Made by a program: the position numbers and the translations under genes. Below, piece by piece: positions 34,697 to 43,766 of a stretch of DNA of 64,000 bases (position 1 is its first letter; every line of letters starts with the position of its first letter). The notes beneath the pieces were generated by a model. It worked only from the letters and a program-made list of their open reading frames with translations. It did no database searches and was not told where the DNA came from. This DNA comes from JBFLYN01 sp040756655 (GTDB lineage: Bacteria > Bacillota > Sulfobacillia > UBA8153), in contig JBFLYN010000011.1 in NCBI GenBank assembly GCA_040756655.1, positions 10,728 through 74,727 of the forward strand, in the 5' to 3' direction.

Positions 34697-35533
34697 CTAT
34701 GCCATGAGGAGCAGGATCTCCCGGCACAGCTTGGCTGCCATGATGGCAGTCAATTCGGAGTGGTCGTAGGCCGGGGCCACTTCCACGATGTCCGCGCCCA
34801 CCAGTTCCAGTCCGGCGAAGGCGTGGATCGCCGCCAGGAGCTCCCGGCTATCGATGCCACCAGGTTCCGGAGCGCCGGTACCGGGGGCGTAGGCCGGATC
34901 CAGCACGTCTATGTCTATGGAAAGGTAGATGGGTCGCCCTTTTAGCCGGTCTTTCAACCCCAGCAGGGGTTCGAGCACTTGGTCCCGGTGACAGCCCGGA
35001 CGAAAAGCCAAGTCCGCCTCCTCCCGTGCCACGGACCGCACCCCCAGCTGGATGAGGTTTTCCTCCCCGATTTCCTCCAGCACCAGCCGGGCCACGGTGG
35101 CGTGGGAAAGACGCGACCCGTTATACTCCCGGCGCAAGTCGGCATGGGCATCAAGCCACACCACCACCAGGCCGGGATGGTAGGCACGCACCGCCCGGAC
35201 CGCGGGCAGGGTAACCAGGTGTTCACCGCCCAGCACCAGCAGGCGGCGGCGCCACTGGTAGACTTGCGCAAAGGCCCTTTCCATGCTGTCTAGGGTCGCA
35301 TTCAAGCCCGCGTCGGCAGTGAGGTCCAAGTCCCCGGCATCGTAAAACCCCACATCCTCAAGGTCTTTCCCCAGGGAAGGGCTAAAGCTTTCCAGCACCT
35401 CGGAGACGTCCCGGATCCGGCGAGGGCCAAACCGGGTGCCCGGGCGGAAGGAAGTGGTAACATCCAGCGGGGCCCCGTATATCAATATGCGGGCCGACTC
35501 TTCTGTGTCCAAAGACTTGAGGAACCTGGTCAC
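34697..35533 (-). CDS. speB: agmatinase
   Basis: SpeB hydrolyses agmatine to putrescine and urea in the cytosol. The 278-residue protein belongs to the arginase/ureohydrolase family, with the manganese-binding motifs LGGEHLVTLP, VWLDAHADLR (DAHAD) and SIDIDVLDPAYAPGTGAPEPGG. I use the GTG at 35533 with GGGGGA 7 bases upstream; the upstream frame overlaps speE. Together with the pyruvoyl arginine decarboxylase and spermidine synthase in the same run it defines the agmatine route to polyamines. Formimidoylglutamase or guanidinobutyrase activities are less likely given this context. Confidence 0.92.
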   Translation of the reverse strand: MTRFLKSLDTEESARILIYGAPLDVTTSFRPGTRFGPRRIRDVSEVLESFSPSLGKDLEDVGFYDAGDLDLTADAGLNATLDSMERAFAQVYQWRRRLLVLGGEHLVTLPAVRAVRAYHPGLVVVWLDAHADLRREYNGSRLSHATVARLVLEEIGEENLIQLGVRSVAREEADLAFRPGCHRDQVLEPLLGLKDRLKGRPIYLSIDIDVLDPAYAPGTGAPEPGGIDSRELLAAIHAFAGLELVGADIVEVAPAYDHSELTAIMAAKLCREILLLMA

Positions 35534-35562
35534 TCCGTGTTCCCCCTCCCAGTTCTCCTCCC

Positions 35563-36414
35563 CTAAGGGCCAACTACCGGCCGGGGCCCGGGTGGACTGA
35601 TCACCTGCTGCACGTAAGGCGGAAGGACGAAGGCCGCCCGGTGCACGTCGGGCGAGTAATAGCGGAGCCCGTCGGGGGCCGGGCGAACCGGAACCGACGG
35701 GTCGTACTTCTTGGACCCGGCGGTGAACGACCACAGGCCCCCGGGGTAGGTCGGAACTACCCCCAGGTAAAGGCGGGTGATGGGGAAGCTGGCCCTGATG
35801 CGGCCGAAGATGGCCGGGACCAGGTCGGTGTTGTAAAACGGCGACTCGGTCTGGGCCACGCACAGCCCGTCCTCTTTCAAGGCCCGGAAGACGTCGGAGT
35901 AGAACTCCACGGAGAAGAGGCCGACGGCCGGGCCGATGGGATCGGTGGAATCCACGATGACCAGGTCGTAGTAGTCGCGGTAGTCTTTGACGTGCTTGAT
36001 CCCGTCGGCAATGATCACCTTTCCCCTGGGGTCATCCATGGCCGAAGCCAGGGACGGGAGGTACTGGCGGGAAATGGCCACCACTCGCTCATCGATCTCC
36101 ACCAGGTGGCACTCGGAGACCCCCGGGTGCCTCAGCACCTCGCGCATGGTGCCGCCGTCTCCTCCGCCGATGATGAGTACCCGCCGGGGGTTAGGATGGG
36201 CAGACAGGGGAACGTGAGCGATCATCTCGTGGTACACAAACTCGTCCCTTTCCGTGGTCTGGATGATATCATCCAGAGTCAGCATGCGCCCGAATACCCC
36301 AGTCTCCAGCATGGCCAGGCGCTGGAACGGCGTTTTCTCCTGGTGCAGGACCTTGGTCACCTGGCAGGAAATCCGAAGCCCGGGTACCTGGTCTTCGGTG
36401 AACCAGACTTGCAC
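35563..36414 (-). CDS. speE: polyamine aminopropyltransferase (spermidine synthase)
   Basis: SpeE transfers an aminopropyl group from decarboxylated SAM to putrescine, or to agmatine in some thermophiles. The 283 residues are standard length and show the opening WFTEDQVPGLRISCQVTKVLH, the SAM-binding loop LIIGGGDGGTMREVLRH near residue 80, and the catalytic region VIVDSTDPIGPAVGLF near 150. The GTG start follows AAAGGAGG. It lies between the arginine decarboxylase (28 bases) and speB (29 bases). No speD is present in the window, so S-adenosylmethionine decarboxylase must come from elsewhere. Where the aminopropyl step falls relative to SpeB cannot be decided from sequence. Confidence 0.95.
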   Translation of the reverse strand: MQVWFTEDQVPGLRISCQVTKVLHQEKTPFQRLAMLETGVFGRMLTLDDIIQTTERDEFVYHEMIAHVPLSAHPNPRRVLIIGGGDGGTMREVLRHPGVSECHLVEIDERVVAISRQYLPSLASAMDDPRGKVIIADGIKHVKDYRDYYDLVIVDSTDPIGPAVGLFSVEFYSDVFRALKEDGLCVAQTESPFYNTDLVPAIFGRIRASFPITRLYLGVVPTYPGGLWSFTAGSKKYDPSVPVRPAPDGLRYYSPDVHRAAFVLPPYVQQVISPPGPRPVVGP

Positions 36415-36442
36415 ACCACCGCCTCCTTTGCTTTGCCTGTGG

Positions 36443-36901
36443 TCAATACCAGAGTGCCACCGCTGCGAACGCGCACCCGGTTCGCTCCACTACATGCTCA
36501 ACACTGGCAACCTTGACGCCGGTAAGCTGCAGACCCCGCATGCGGAACGCCTCCTCCACCATGGCCCGGACTTCGGCTTCGGCCTCGGCGGCGCTCCCGA
36601 CGCGCGAGTGCTCCATGATTACGCCAAACGAACGGCCGTTCAGGCCGACGGCCACCGCGGCGGCGATCTTCTGCCCAGCGAGCTCGCTGGCGATGTAGCC
36701 GTAGGCGGTGGGGACCAGCGACCCCGGCGGGATGTCCAGCTTCTCTACGGAAACCGCACCGGGCGGCAAGATACTGGATAGTTTCACCAGGTTTACGTTG
36801 CCTATGCCGGCGCGGAGCAGGGCCCCGTCGAAAGCGTTGAGTTTAGTCGTCCCCTCACTGCTGCCCGATACCAGGCAGAACTTGGACGGAGTTGGCAGCA
36901 T
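36443..36901 (-). CDS. pdaD: pyruvoyl-dependent arginine decarboxylase
   Basis: This 152-residue proenzyme decarboxylates arginine to agmatine. It has the self-cleavage site LSSILPPG near residues 41-48, where the second serine becomes the pyruvoyl group, and the conserved GIGNVNLVK before it and GEEV/MEHS-type region (GVIMEHSRVG) after it. Pyruvoyl ArgDC is found in archaea and scattered bacteria, unlike the PLP-dependent SpeA usual in Bacillus. It is the first gene of the operon with speE and speB, and a clear sigma-A-type promoter lies upstream. Confidence 0.93.
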   Translation of the reverse strand: MLPTPSKFCLVSGSSEGTTKLNAFDGALLRAGIGNVNLVKLSSILPPGAVSVEKLDIPPGSLVPTAYGYIASELAGQKIAAAVAVGLNGRSFGVIMEHSRVGSAAEAEAEVRAMVEEAFRMRGLQLTGVKVASVEHVVERTGCAFAAVALWY

Positions 36902-36973
36902 TCCAGACCTCTCCTCTCGTTAACGTAGCTTGCCATGGGAGGGATGGTGACATTCCCAAGACGTACGCCAACG

Positions 36974-37002
36974 ATTATACCAGAAAACCTCCGCCCTGGA
37001 AA
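36974..37002 (-). promoter_or_regulatory. sigma-A-type promoter of the polyamine operon
   Basis: On the minus strand TTTCCA (36997-37002) is followed by 17 bases and a perfect TATAAT (36974-36979). The expected start near 36967 leaves a leader of about 65 bases before the arginine decarboxylase ATG at 36901. Confidence 0.8.
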
Positions 37003-37056
37003 CGCCGGAGATCATAGGAAATGCGCTGTTCCGTCATAATATCCGGGAGAGGGGTT

Positions 37057-39117
37057 TTGCCGTTGCTCAGGAGCATTCGCTGGTGGTACGCGGTTTTGCT
37101 GGTACTTTTCGTGGGATTCCTGGGTGGAGCCCTCGGCCTGGTGTTGCTGGTGGCGGCATCTCCCCTCCCCGAACCCGATGTGCCCGCGGCCACCCGGGTA
37201 CTGGACGTGCAGGGACGACTCATCGGGGAGCTCTTCGTGGAGCGGAGGATCCCGGTTCCCCTGGGTGAACTACCCTTGGTTCTCCGGCAGGCCGTGGTGG
37301 CCGTGGAGGATGAGAGGTTCTACAGGCACGTGGGCATTGACCCGGTTGCCATATTCCGGGCGGCCCTGGTAAACCTGCGGGCACGCCGGATCGTTGAGGG
37401 CGCGAGCACCATATCCATGCAGCTGGTGAAAAACCTTTACCTGTCTCCCGACCGCACCTACCATCGCAAGTTCATGGAGGCCATCCTCACTCTAAAACTC
37501 GAGCGCAAGTTCACCAAAGACGAGATCCTGGGCCAGTACCTGAACCAGATCTACCTGGGGCATGGTACCTTTGGCGTAGAGGCGGCAGCCCAGGCCTATT
37601 TCCGGAAGTCTGCCCGCCAGTTGGACCTGGCCGAGAGCGCCCTCATCGCCGGTATCATCCGCAGCCCCGAAAACTACTCTCCATACAACAATCCGGATGC
37701 CGCCCTGCGCCGCCGGGGCCTGGTGCTCCGGCTCATGGTGGAGCAGGGGATGATCTCCGAGGCCCATGCCCAAGCAGCGGCTGACCAGCCACTGGGCGTG
37801 GCCGGCCTGCCCCCGGGCCGCGCCGCCCCGTATTTCATAGCGCACGTGCTAGCTTCCATACGTGAGAATTACCCGGCCATAGCCCCGGATATCTTCCGGG
37901 GAGGCTTTGTGGTCCGCACCACTCTGGACTTGGACATGCAACGAGCGGCCGAAGCCGCGGTGGCCCGGCAGCTGGGGCCCGGCACGCCCGACCGGGACGG
38001 GATCCTCCAGCCCCAGGTGGCCCTGGTAGCCGTGGACCCGACCAACGGGCACATCCGGGCCATGGTGGGCGGTAGAGACTTCCGGCAGACCCAGCTAAAC
38101 CGGGCAGTGCAATCCCGCCGCCAGCCGGGGTCGGCCTTCAAAGTGTTCGTGTACACGGCGGTCATAGCCCAGGGTTACCCTGCCACCAGCTTCCAAACGT
38201 GCGAACCGGTGTCGTTCCCCGGGGCGGTGGCCGGCGCGCCGTACACACCCAAAGACTTCGGCGGTGGCTACCACAACCGCCCCATGAGCGTCCGGGAGGC
38301 CATCACCATCTCTGATAACGTAGTGGCGGTAAAATGGACGCATCTTCTGGGCGCCCACACGGTGGCGGAATATGCCCGCCGCATGGGTATTGAAAGCCCG
38401 CTGCACACCAACTTGTCTTTAGCCCTGGGGACAGCTGAGGTGACCCCCCTGGAGATGACGGCGGCGCTCTTGCCGCTGGCCAACGGGGGACTCCGGGTCC
38501 AACCCACGGCCATCCTGGAGATCACCGATGGTTACGGGAACGTCCTAGCCAGGAGCAACTCCACGCCACGCCCGGTGCTGGATCCCCGGGTGGCAGCGGT
38601 GGTTACGGATCTTTTCCAGAGTGTGCTCTGGCCGGGAGGCACGGGTTCGCACCTTAGGACTACAGTGGGAAGGGATGCGGCGGGCAAAACCGGCACCTCG
38701 GCCGACCTCCTGGATGCCTGGTTTGTGGGGTACACGCCGAACCTGGCGGCCACGGTCTGGGTGGGTTGGGACCGGCGCGAGGAGAGCCTGCCCGGTACCG
38801 GCGGGCGCATCGCCGGGCCGGTGTGGGCCGAGTTCATAAGAGATGCCCTGGCCGGACTTCCTGCCCGGAGTTTCCAGCGCCCGGCGGGAGTAATTGAACT
38901 GGAAGTGTGTGCCGAGACGGGGCTTTTGCCCAACGTCACCTGCCCGCTCAAGCGCGAAGTGTTCGTGGAAGGCACTCAGCCCAGGGTCTACCACCGGAGT
39001 TTCCACCTGCCGCGGCGCACCGGCGGTGAGGAAGACGGGGAACTACCGGTGGACGAAAGCGAACCTGAAGACGCCGAGGGAGGTCAGGACCTCTTGAACT
39101 GGCTGTTCGGCGACTAA
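37057..39117 (+). CDS. class A penicillin-binding protein (PBP1A type)
   Basis: A bifunctional peptidoglycan synthase of 686 residues: one N-terminal membrane anchor (VLLVLFVGFLGGALGLVLLVAAS), a GT51 glycosyltransferase domain with the catalytic glutamate in VAVEDERFYRHVGID and GASTISMQLVKNL, and a transpeptidase domain. The latter has the SxxK motif in QPGSAFKVF near residue 370, SDN in ITISDNVVAVKW and KTG in AAGKTGTSADLLDAWF. An acidic tail follows. I use the TTG at 37057, which has GGGAGAGG 5 bases upstream; ATG 37021 has no ribosome site. It is the only plus-strand gene in the first half of the window and is divergent from the polyamine operon. Confidence 0.95.
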   Translation: MPLLRSIRWWYAVLLVLFVGFLGGALGLVLLVAASPLPEPDVPAATRVLDVQGRLIGELFVERRIPVPLGELPLVLRQAVVAVEDERFYRHVGIDPVAIFRAALVNLRARRIVEGASTISMQLVKNLYLSPDRTYHRKFMEAILTLKLERKFTKDEILGQYLNQIYLGHGTFGVEAAAQAYFRKSARQLDLAESALIAGIIRSPENYSPYNNPDAALRRRGLVLRLMVEQGMISEAHAQAAADQPLGVAGLPPGRAAPYFIAHVLASIRENYPAIAPDIFRGGFVVRTTLDLDMQRAAEAAVARQLGPGTPDRDGILQPQVALVAVDPTNGHIRAMVGGRDFRQTQLNRAVQSRRQPGSAFKVFVYTAVIAQGYPATSFQTCEPVSFPGAVAGAPYTPKDFGGGYHNRPMSVREAITISDNVVAVKWTHLLGAHTVAEYARRMGIESPLHTNLSLALGTAEVTPLEMTAALLPLANGGLRVQPTAILEITDGYGNVLARSNSTPRPVLDPRVAAVVTDLFQSVLWPGGTGSHLRTTVGRDAAGKTGTSADLLDAWFVGYTPNLAATVWVGWDRREESLPGTGGRIAGPVWAEFIRDALAGLPARSFQRPAGVIELEVCAETGLLPNVTCPLKREVFVEGTQPRVYHRSFHLPRRTGGEEDGELPVDESEPEDAEGGQDLLNWLFGD

Positions 39118-39420
39118 CGACCAATGCCAGTGCGTTTCTTCTGGCCAAACCCGCGCGACCAAGTCCCGGATCTGCCTCGTTAGCTCGCGGATGTCACAGG
39201 CGTGGTCGGTGAGTATGTGGTGAAGCTCGTCTTCGGTCACAAGGTTGTACCGGTGAACCAACCGGTTACGGTAGCCGGCCACGGCGACCAGCGTATCTTC
39301 CAGGCTCCGGCTAAGCACGCCTTTGAGCACCAGTCCTCTGGCTGTGGACTTGTGCTCGCTGGCAAGGTCGGTGTGACCGACCTTGGCCAGGATATGCCGG
39401 CCGATGTCGAAGCTGGAGCA
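39043..39420 (-). pseudogene. truncated HepT-like RNase toxin remnant
   Basis: The frame contains the HepT/DUF86 core: a helix CSSFDIGRHILAK followed by the catalytic R-x4-H motif in AGYRNRLVHRYN. HepT is the HEPN-type RNase of MNT-HepT toxin-antitoxin pairs. The N-terminal half of the normal ~140-residue protein is missing: the frame reaches an upstream TAA at 39454 only 11 codons before homology begins, with no plausible start. No MNT nucleotidyltransferase antitoxin is present on either side. The 3' end overlaps the end of the convergent PBP gene by about 75 bases, so the tail after LVARVW may not be native. Confidence 0.7.
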
Positions 39421-40125
39421 AGTCCGCCGTCCTGGGTTATGGAAGGCAGATTGTTAACGGGAGTTAGGGCGTGCTACACAAGTAGGATGTCCCCCCCCTC
39501 ATCCTCCGGTTTTCCACGTCTTTACTGGAAAGCTCCCCTTTTCAGGAGTCCGAACAAGCTGGGCACTCGAAGTCCACTGTTCGCTCGGGACAAGCCACAT
39601 CCTGCTAGCTGGTCTCCAGCAATTGACTGCGCTCAATGGGGTGGAAACCAATGCGGACTGCTCAAGACAAGCCCGGAGTGGCATTGCGCGGGTGTGGAGA
39701 GGAGGTGGTAAGGGGCTCGAGGGCGGGGTGCTGAGGGCTTTAGGGCATCCACGCCACCGCAAAACTGCCCAGGGCATTCCGGTGCAGGAATGAGGAAAAC
39801 ATTGGGATAATGGTCAGCCGGGTCGGCTTGGCCCACCGGGATAACCGGGACCGGGGGCGTGGTGTTGACCCCGGGTTAGCCCAGGAGAACCATGTTGACA
39901 ACCGGGCAAAGGTCTTCTTCTTGACTGCCACCAGCTCGATGCTTGCAGGCCGATCGACAGATCATCATAAGTACTATCGGACAGTTGTTCCTAATATCGA
40001 TGTGACGGCAAACTCGCCAGAGAGCCGGGAACAGGGAGAGTCCAGGATAGTAGAGTGGGTGAGAGGGGCAGCCATATGTTGACCAGACGAGCCTTGAGCC
40101 AGCTGGCGCTGTTGTTTATGTCTCC
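39421..40125. other. 705-base region without a recognisable gene
   Basis: Open frames here (for example 39740-39931 minus and 39810-40082 plus) have no ribosome-binding sites and no sequence I recognise. The region is bounded by two truncated genes, HepT on one side and RlmH on the other, each losing the part that faces this stretch. That is the pattern of a deletion or of an inserted element that has since decayed. Confidence 0.5.
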
Positions 40126-40281
40126 TTACGTATTGGGTCCCGCCGCCGGGGGCTCGGGTTCGTCGGCTGCCGTAACATGCTCTACCTGGGCGTAGGGACG
40201 CAAGCGCCGCCGGTACTCGGCGGCTGCGTCTGCTAGGGTCTTCTCCCGGGTCTTGCCCACTTGGACTACGGTGATCTTCAC
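40126..40281 (-). pseudogene. rlmH: truncated rlmH (23S rRNA pseudouridine-1915 methyltransferase), N-terminal third only
   Basis: The GTG at 40281 overlaps the htrA stop (GTGA). The 51 residues open MKITVVQVGKTREKTLADA and continue with AEYRRRLRPYAQVEHVTAADE, matching the N-terminus of RlmH, normally about 159 residues. A TAA at 40126-40128 ends the frame. The C-terminal trefoil-knot part that binds SAM (normally FVIGGSxG and a final LLLEQLYRA-type helix) is not found in any frame downstream. RlmH ends wal operons in many Bacillota, so the position is canonical and the truncation is real. A functional copy could exist elsewhere. Confidence 0.8.
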
Positions 40282-41423
40282 GAAGACGGCACTTCGCCTA
40301 AGGTGATCTCTACAGTTTGGGTCTGGCCGTTCCTGATGATCTTTACCGCCACGGTCTCGCCCACCCGGTGTTCGCGCAGGGCCACCTGCAATGAACCGAT
40401 GTCATCCACCCGCCGCTTTCCGATTTCCACGATGATGTCACCGACGCTGAGGCCTGCCCGGGCGGCTGGACTGCCCGTCACCACTGCGTCCACATAGACC
40501 CCGCGGTCGAACTGCACCCGGACTTCGATCCGGTACTGCTGGATGGTGGCCCGGTCCAGGATTTTCACGCCCAACCAGGGGCGCCTGACCCGCCCGTCAC
40601 TTATGAGTTCCTCCACGATGCGCCGGACGGTGTTAGAGGGTATGGCAAAGCCCATGCCTTCCACCCTGGGAAGATCGATCTTAAGAGTGTTTATGCCTAT
40701 GACTTCCCCAGAGCTATTGGCCAGCGGTCCACCGCTGTTGCCGGGGTTAATCACTGCATCCGTCTGCACCAAGCGGATGAACTCCTCGCCCACCTGGAGG
40801 ATGCGGTCAATCCCACTGATGACACCGGCAGTGACGCTGTGCCTAAACTCCAGCCCCAGAGGGTTACCAATGGCAATGGCAGGTTCTCCCACGCGCAGGG
40901 CATCTGAGTCTCCGAGCCGGGCGTAGGGGACATGGTCAACCGGTATCTTGATGACTGCCAGGTCCACCGGGGGATCGGAGCCAACGATCTCGGCACTAAA
41001 CGAACTCCCATCGGCCATGATAACCGTAAGCTGGCTGGTGTTGGCGATGACGTGGTGATTGGTGATAATGTAGCCGTTGGAGCTAATGAGTACCCCTGAG
41101 CCGGTGCGTGTCTCCAGCAACTGGCGCCCCCGGAAGTCCTGCCCTACCACCGCCCGGTTCACCACTCCCACCACGGCGGGGCCCAGGGTTTCTGCCACCA
41201 TGACCACGGGATAATCAGCAGCCGTGGTGGTGACTGGTGGAAGGTCCGGGAACTGGAACCTGGGGAGTTCCCGGGACCAACCCATGCGCTGGGCTATGAC
41301 ACCCGGAACCAGGTACGCCATCAAGAGGGCTCCAATGATGCCGCCAGCTACGGCGCTGAGGAAATACCCTGCTATAGACGCACGGCCAGTCCGCCTCGGG
41401 GGCTGTCCGTAGAAGTAGGTCAT
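40278..41423 (-). CDS. htrA: HtrA/DegP-type serine protease with PDZ domain
   Basis: A membrane-anchored S1C protease of 381 residues for envelope protein quality control. One membrane segment (residues 18-45) is followed by a trypsin-like domain with His in YIITNHHVIA, Asp in DPPVDLAVIKI and Ser in INPGNSGGPLAN, then a single PDZ domain (GVYVDAVVTGSPAARAGLSVGDIIVEIG). This is the HtrC/YycK position of the wal operon. The ATG has AAGGGTGG upstream. The rlmH start overlaps its stop. Confidence 0.95.
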   Translation of the reverse strand: MTYFYGQPPRRTGRASIAGYFLSAVAGGIIGALLMAYLVPGVIAQRMGWSRELPRFQFPDLPPVTTTAADYPVVMVAETLGPAVVGVVNRAVVGQDFRGRQLLETRTGSGVLISSNGYIITNHHVIANTSQLTVIMADGSSFSAEIVGSDPPVDLAVIKIPVDHVPYARLGDSDALRVGEPAIAIGNPLGLEFRHSVTAGVISGIDRILQVGEEFIRLVQTDAVINPGNSGGPLANSSGEVIGINTLKIDLPRVEGMGFAIPSNTVRRIVEELISDGRVRRPWLGVKILDRATIQQYRIEVRVQFDRGVYVDAVVTGSPAARAGLSVGDIIVEIGKRRVDDIGSLQVALREHRVGETVAVKIIRNGQTQTVEITLGEVPSS

Positions 41424-41447
41424 GATACCACCCTTCTAAAGCAGGCG

Positions 41448-42707
41448 CTATTCTTCGGTTTCCCGGGAAATCCTTGCGCCCATTGCCGTAAGCTTACCCA
41501 GGATGTCCTGGTATCCTCGCTCCACATGCTCGATACCATAGATATCGCTCTTGCCTTCCGCCGCAAGCCCGGCGATCACCAAGGAAGCCCCCGCCCTCAG
41601 GTCATTGGCTCGCACCGGGGCTCCCAGCAACCGCTCTACTCCTTCAACCACCGCCGTCCGGCCATCTACCTTCACCTTGGCGCCCATGCGCAGAAGCTCG
41701 TTCATGTAACCGAACCGGTTGTCGTAGAGGGTCTCGTGGATCACGCTCACCCCGTCGGCGGTGGTCATGACTGCCGCGAAGGGTTGCTGGGCGTCGGTGG
41801 GAAATCCAGGGTAGGGCAGGGTCTTGATGTTGGCCGAGCGCGGCCGGCCCGTGCCTATTACCCGCACCCAATCACCATTTTCCACCACTTCCGCCCCGAC
41901 CTCCCGGATCTTGGCCATGACCGATTCCAGGTGCTTGGGGATGACATTCTCCACGACCACATCGCCGCGGGTTGCCACTGCGGCCATGAGGTAGGTGGCC
42001 GCCTCAATATCGTCGGGGATGACGGCGTGAGCCGTCCCCTGCAATTCGCACACCCCGCGGACCCTGATGACATCCGTGCCGGCCCCCTGCACCCGGGCTC
42101 CCATCGCATTCAGGTAGTTAGCCAAATCCACAATATGCGGCTCCTTGGCAGCGTTCTCAATGGTAGTCATGCCTTCGGCTAAAGTGGCCGCCAGCATGAT
42201 GTTGATAGTGGCACCCACGGAGACCACGTCCAGGTATACCGGGGCCCCGCGCAAGCGGCGGGCCTCGGCCTTGACGACCCCGTGCTCCAAGGTGACCTCG
42301 GCCCCCAGGGCTCTGAACCCCTTGAGGTGTTGATCGATGGGACGGGGCCCGATATCGCAACCGCCGGGCAGCGCGACCTCAGCCCGGCCGAACCTGGCCA
42401 GGAGCACGCCCAGGAGATAGTATGAGGCCCGAAGGCGTTTGACCTGCTCATAGGGGGCACGGTAGGTTTCGAACCCGTTGGGATGGATGGTCACCCCGCG
42501 ACTGCCGTTGACTTGTATCTCGGCGCCGAGGTCGCCGAGGATTCGGATGAAGTTTTGGACATCCTTGATGTCGGGCAGGTTTTCCAGGTTGCTGGGGCCG
42601 GAGGCAAGCAAAGCAGCGGGTATGGCGGCTACGGCTGCGTTTTTCGACCCGCTAACGCGCACTGTTCCTCTCAAGGGAGTACCGCCCTGGATAACGAATT
42701 TGTTCAA
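41448..42707 (-). CDS. murA: UDP-N-acetylglucosamine 1-carboxyvinyltransferase
   Basis: MurA commits UDP-GlcNAc to peptidoglycan synthesis by transfer of enolpyruvate from PEP. From the TTG at 42707, behind GGAGGAG, the product is 419 residues, the normal size; the upstream ATG frame adds 43 unneeded residues. The protein starts LNKFVIQGGTPLRGTVRVSGSKNAAVAA. The catalytic cysteine is in LPGGCDIGPRPIDQH near residue 117, so it should be fosfomycin-sensitive in principle. Its location between yycI and htrA is unusual: yycJ normally sits there. This ties cell-wall precursor synthesis directly to the WalRK unit. Confidence 0.96.
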   Translation of the reverse strand: MNKFVIQGGTPLRGTVRVSGSKNAAVAAIPAALLASGPSNLENLPDIKDVQNFIRILGDLGAEIQVNGSRGVTIHPNGFETYRAPYEQVKRLRASYYLLGVLLARFGRAEVALPGGCDIGPRPIDQHLKGFRALGAEVTLEHGVVKAEARRLRGAPVYLDVVSVGATINIMLAATLAEGMTTIENAAKEPHIVDLANYLNAMGARVQGAGTDVIRVRGVCELQGTAHAVIPDDIEAATYLMAAVATRGDVVVENVIPKHLESVMAKIREVGAEVVENGDWVRVIGTGRPRSANIKTLPYPGFPTDAQQPFAAVMTTADGVSVIHETLYDNRFGYMNELLRMGAKVKVDGRTAVVEGVERLLGAPVRANDLRAGASLVIAGLAAEGKSDIYGIEHVERGYQDILGKLTAMGARISRETEE

Positions 42708-42854
42708 CCGCTTCTCCTCCGCATGTCCTGCCAGGACCATTTTGCCTTCCCGGATATAAGACAGAAGACCAACAACACCGGTTCCCTCATTGTCCACCGA
42801 TGGTCTGGCCTCATGCCCGTCTTGATACTTCTTCACACAAGGGAATAATCCTGC

Positions 42855-43751
42855 TTACCTAGGCATTTCAGATAGACGGGCAATCTCCTCGACTTCGCCG
42901 TTGTGCGCGTTCACCATGATCTGGACTCCCCCGGCCAAAAGGATGCGCCAGACGGGTACGGCTTCCCACTCGTAGGCATCCATTGGCTCTACGTAGTAAC
43001 CCAGCTGGATCCTTTCTATCACGGTCCCGGGAGGCAGGAGCGTCGCCGCAGCCGCTCTTGACAGGGCGTCAGTAGCCGGGATCACCGCCCGGCCCGGCTG
43101 GCGTTGCCCGATGATCTCCACCCAGTACCAGGCCAATCCCACTACCTCGTCTTTGACTACTCGGGCCACCGCCTGGCTGCCGAACACCGGGAAGCCCTCA
43201 AATTCCTGGTGGAAGACCACGGTGTATTCACGGTCGCTTACGCGCACCGCGTAATCATAGCAGGCATTGACCAGGGAAATCGGGAAGTCCGCCAGGTAGG
43301 CGCCTACCTTCGTACGCAGGGCCCGCCCCTGCAGCAAGGAGACCGGTTCTCCGGTGTGTGGCAGCAAAGAAGCTCGCTCCAGGGCGAAATGCCTCCTCCC
43401 GTCCACCCACACCGCCAAAAAGCCCGAGCGTGACTCGAACACGTCCACCCCCGGGTACTTCCCCACCCTAACATGGTCCCGGCTGAGCAAGATGGCCACC
43501 AATTGCTCTTCAGACACGCTCCCGTGTCTTACGATGAGAAGTGGCATGGCCATGGCTTCCCTGGGAACCCGGGCGCGGACTATAGCTCCTGCAGCCTCCA
43601 GTTCCCGCACTACGCGCCTGACCTCTCCGTGGCTCACGGCGGCACCATAGAGTTGCTCTCCGGCCAGTTGGGTGAAAAGGCGGTAGAGCAAGAACATGTT
43701 CAGGACCAGAAAGCCTACAATCATCCCCGTCTTGGCCCGGCCCCAGTCCAT
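42855..43751 (-). CDS. yycI: YycI-like regulatory protein of WalK
   Basis: A 298-residue bitopic membrane protein with one N-terminal membrane segment (MIVGFLVLNMFLLYRLF) and an extracytoplasmic domain. In Bacillus, YycH and YycI contact WalK in the membrane and modulate its kinase activity. The extracellular part has YycI-like features (YTVVFHQEFEGFPVFGSQAVARV and a late VPVWRILLAGG strand). The ATG at 43751 has GGAGG 9 bases upstream. Sequence similarity is weak in this family; gene order carries most of the weight. Confidence 0.85.
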   Translation of the reverse strand: MDWGRAKTGMIVGFLVLNMFLLYRLFTQLAGEQLYGAAVSHGEVRRVVRELEAAGAIVRARVPREAMAMPLLIVRHGSVSEEQLVAILLSRDHVRVGKYPGVDVFESRSGFLAVWVDGRRHFALERASLLPHTGEPVSLLQGRALRTKVGAYLADFPISLVNACYDYAVRVSDREYTVVFHQEFEGFPVFGSQAVARVVKDEVVGLAWYWVEIIGQRQPGRAVIPATDALSRAAAATLLPPGTVIERIQLGYYVEPMDAYEWEAVPVWRILLAGGVQIMVNAHNGEVEEIARLSEMPR

Positions 43752-43766
43752 GATCACGCCTCCACT

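Noticed and set aside
39810..40082. 90-codon plus-strand frame as a gene
   Set aside because: No ribosome-binding site and no recognisable motif; lies in the scar between two truncated genes.
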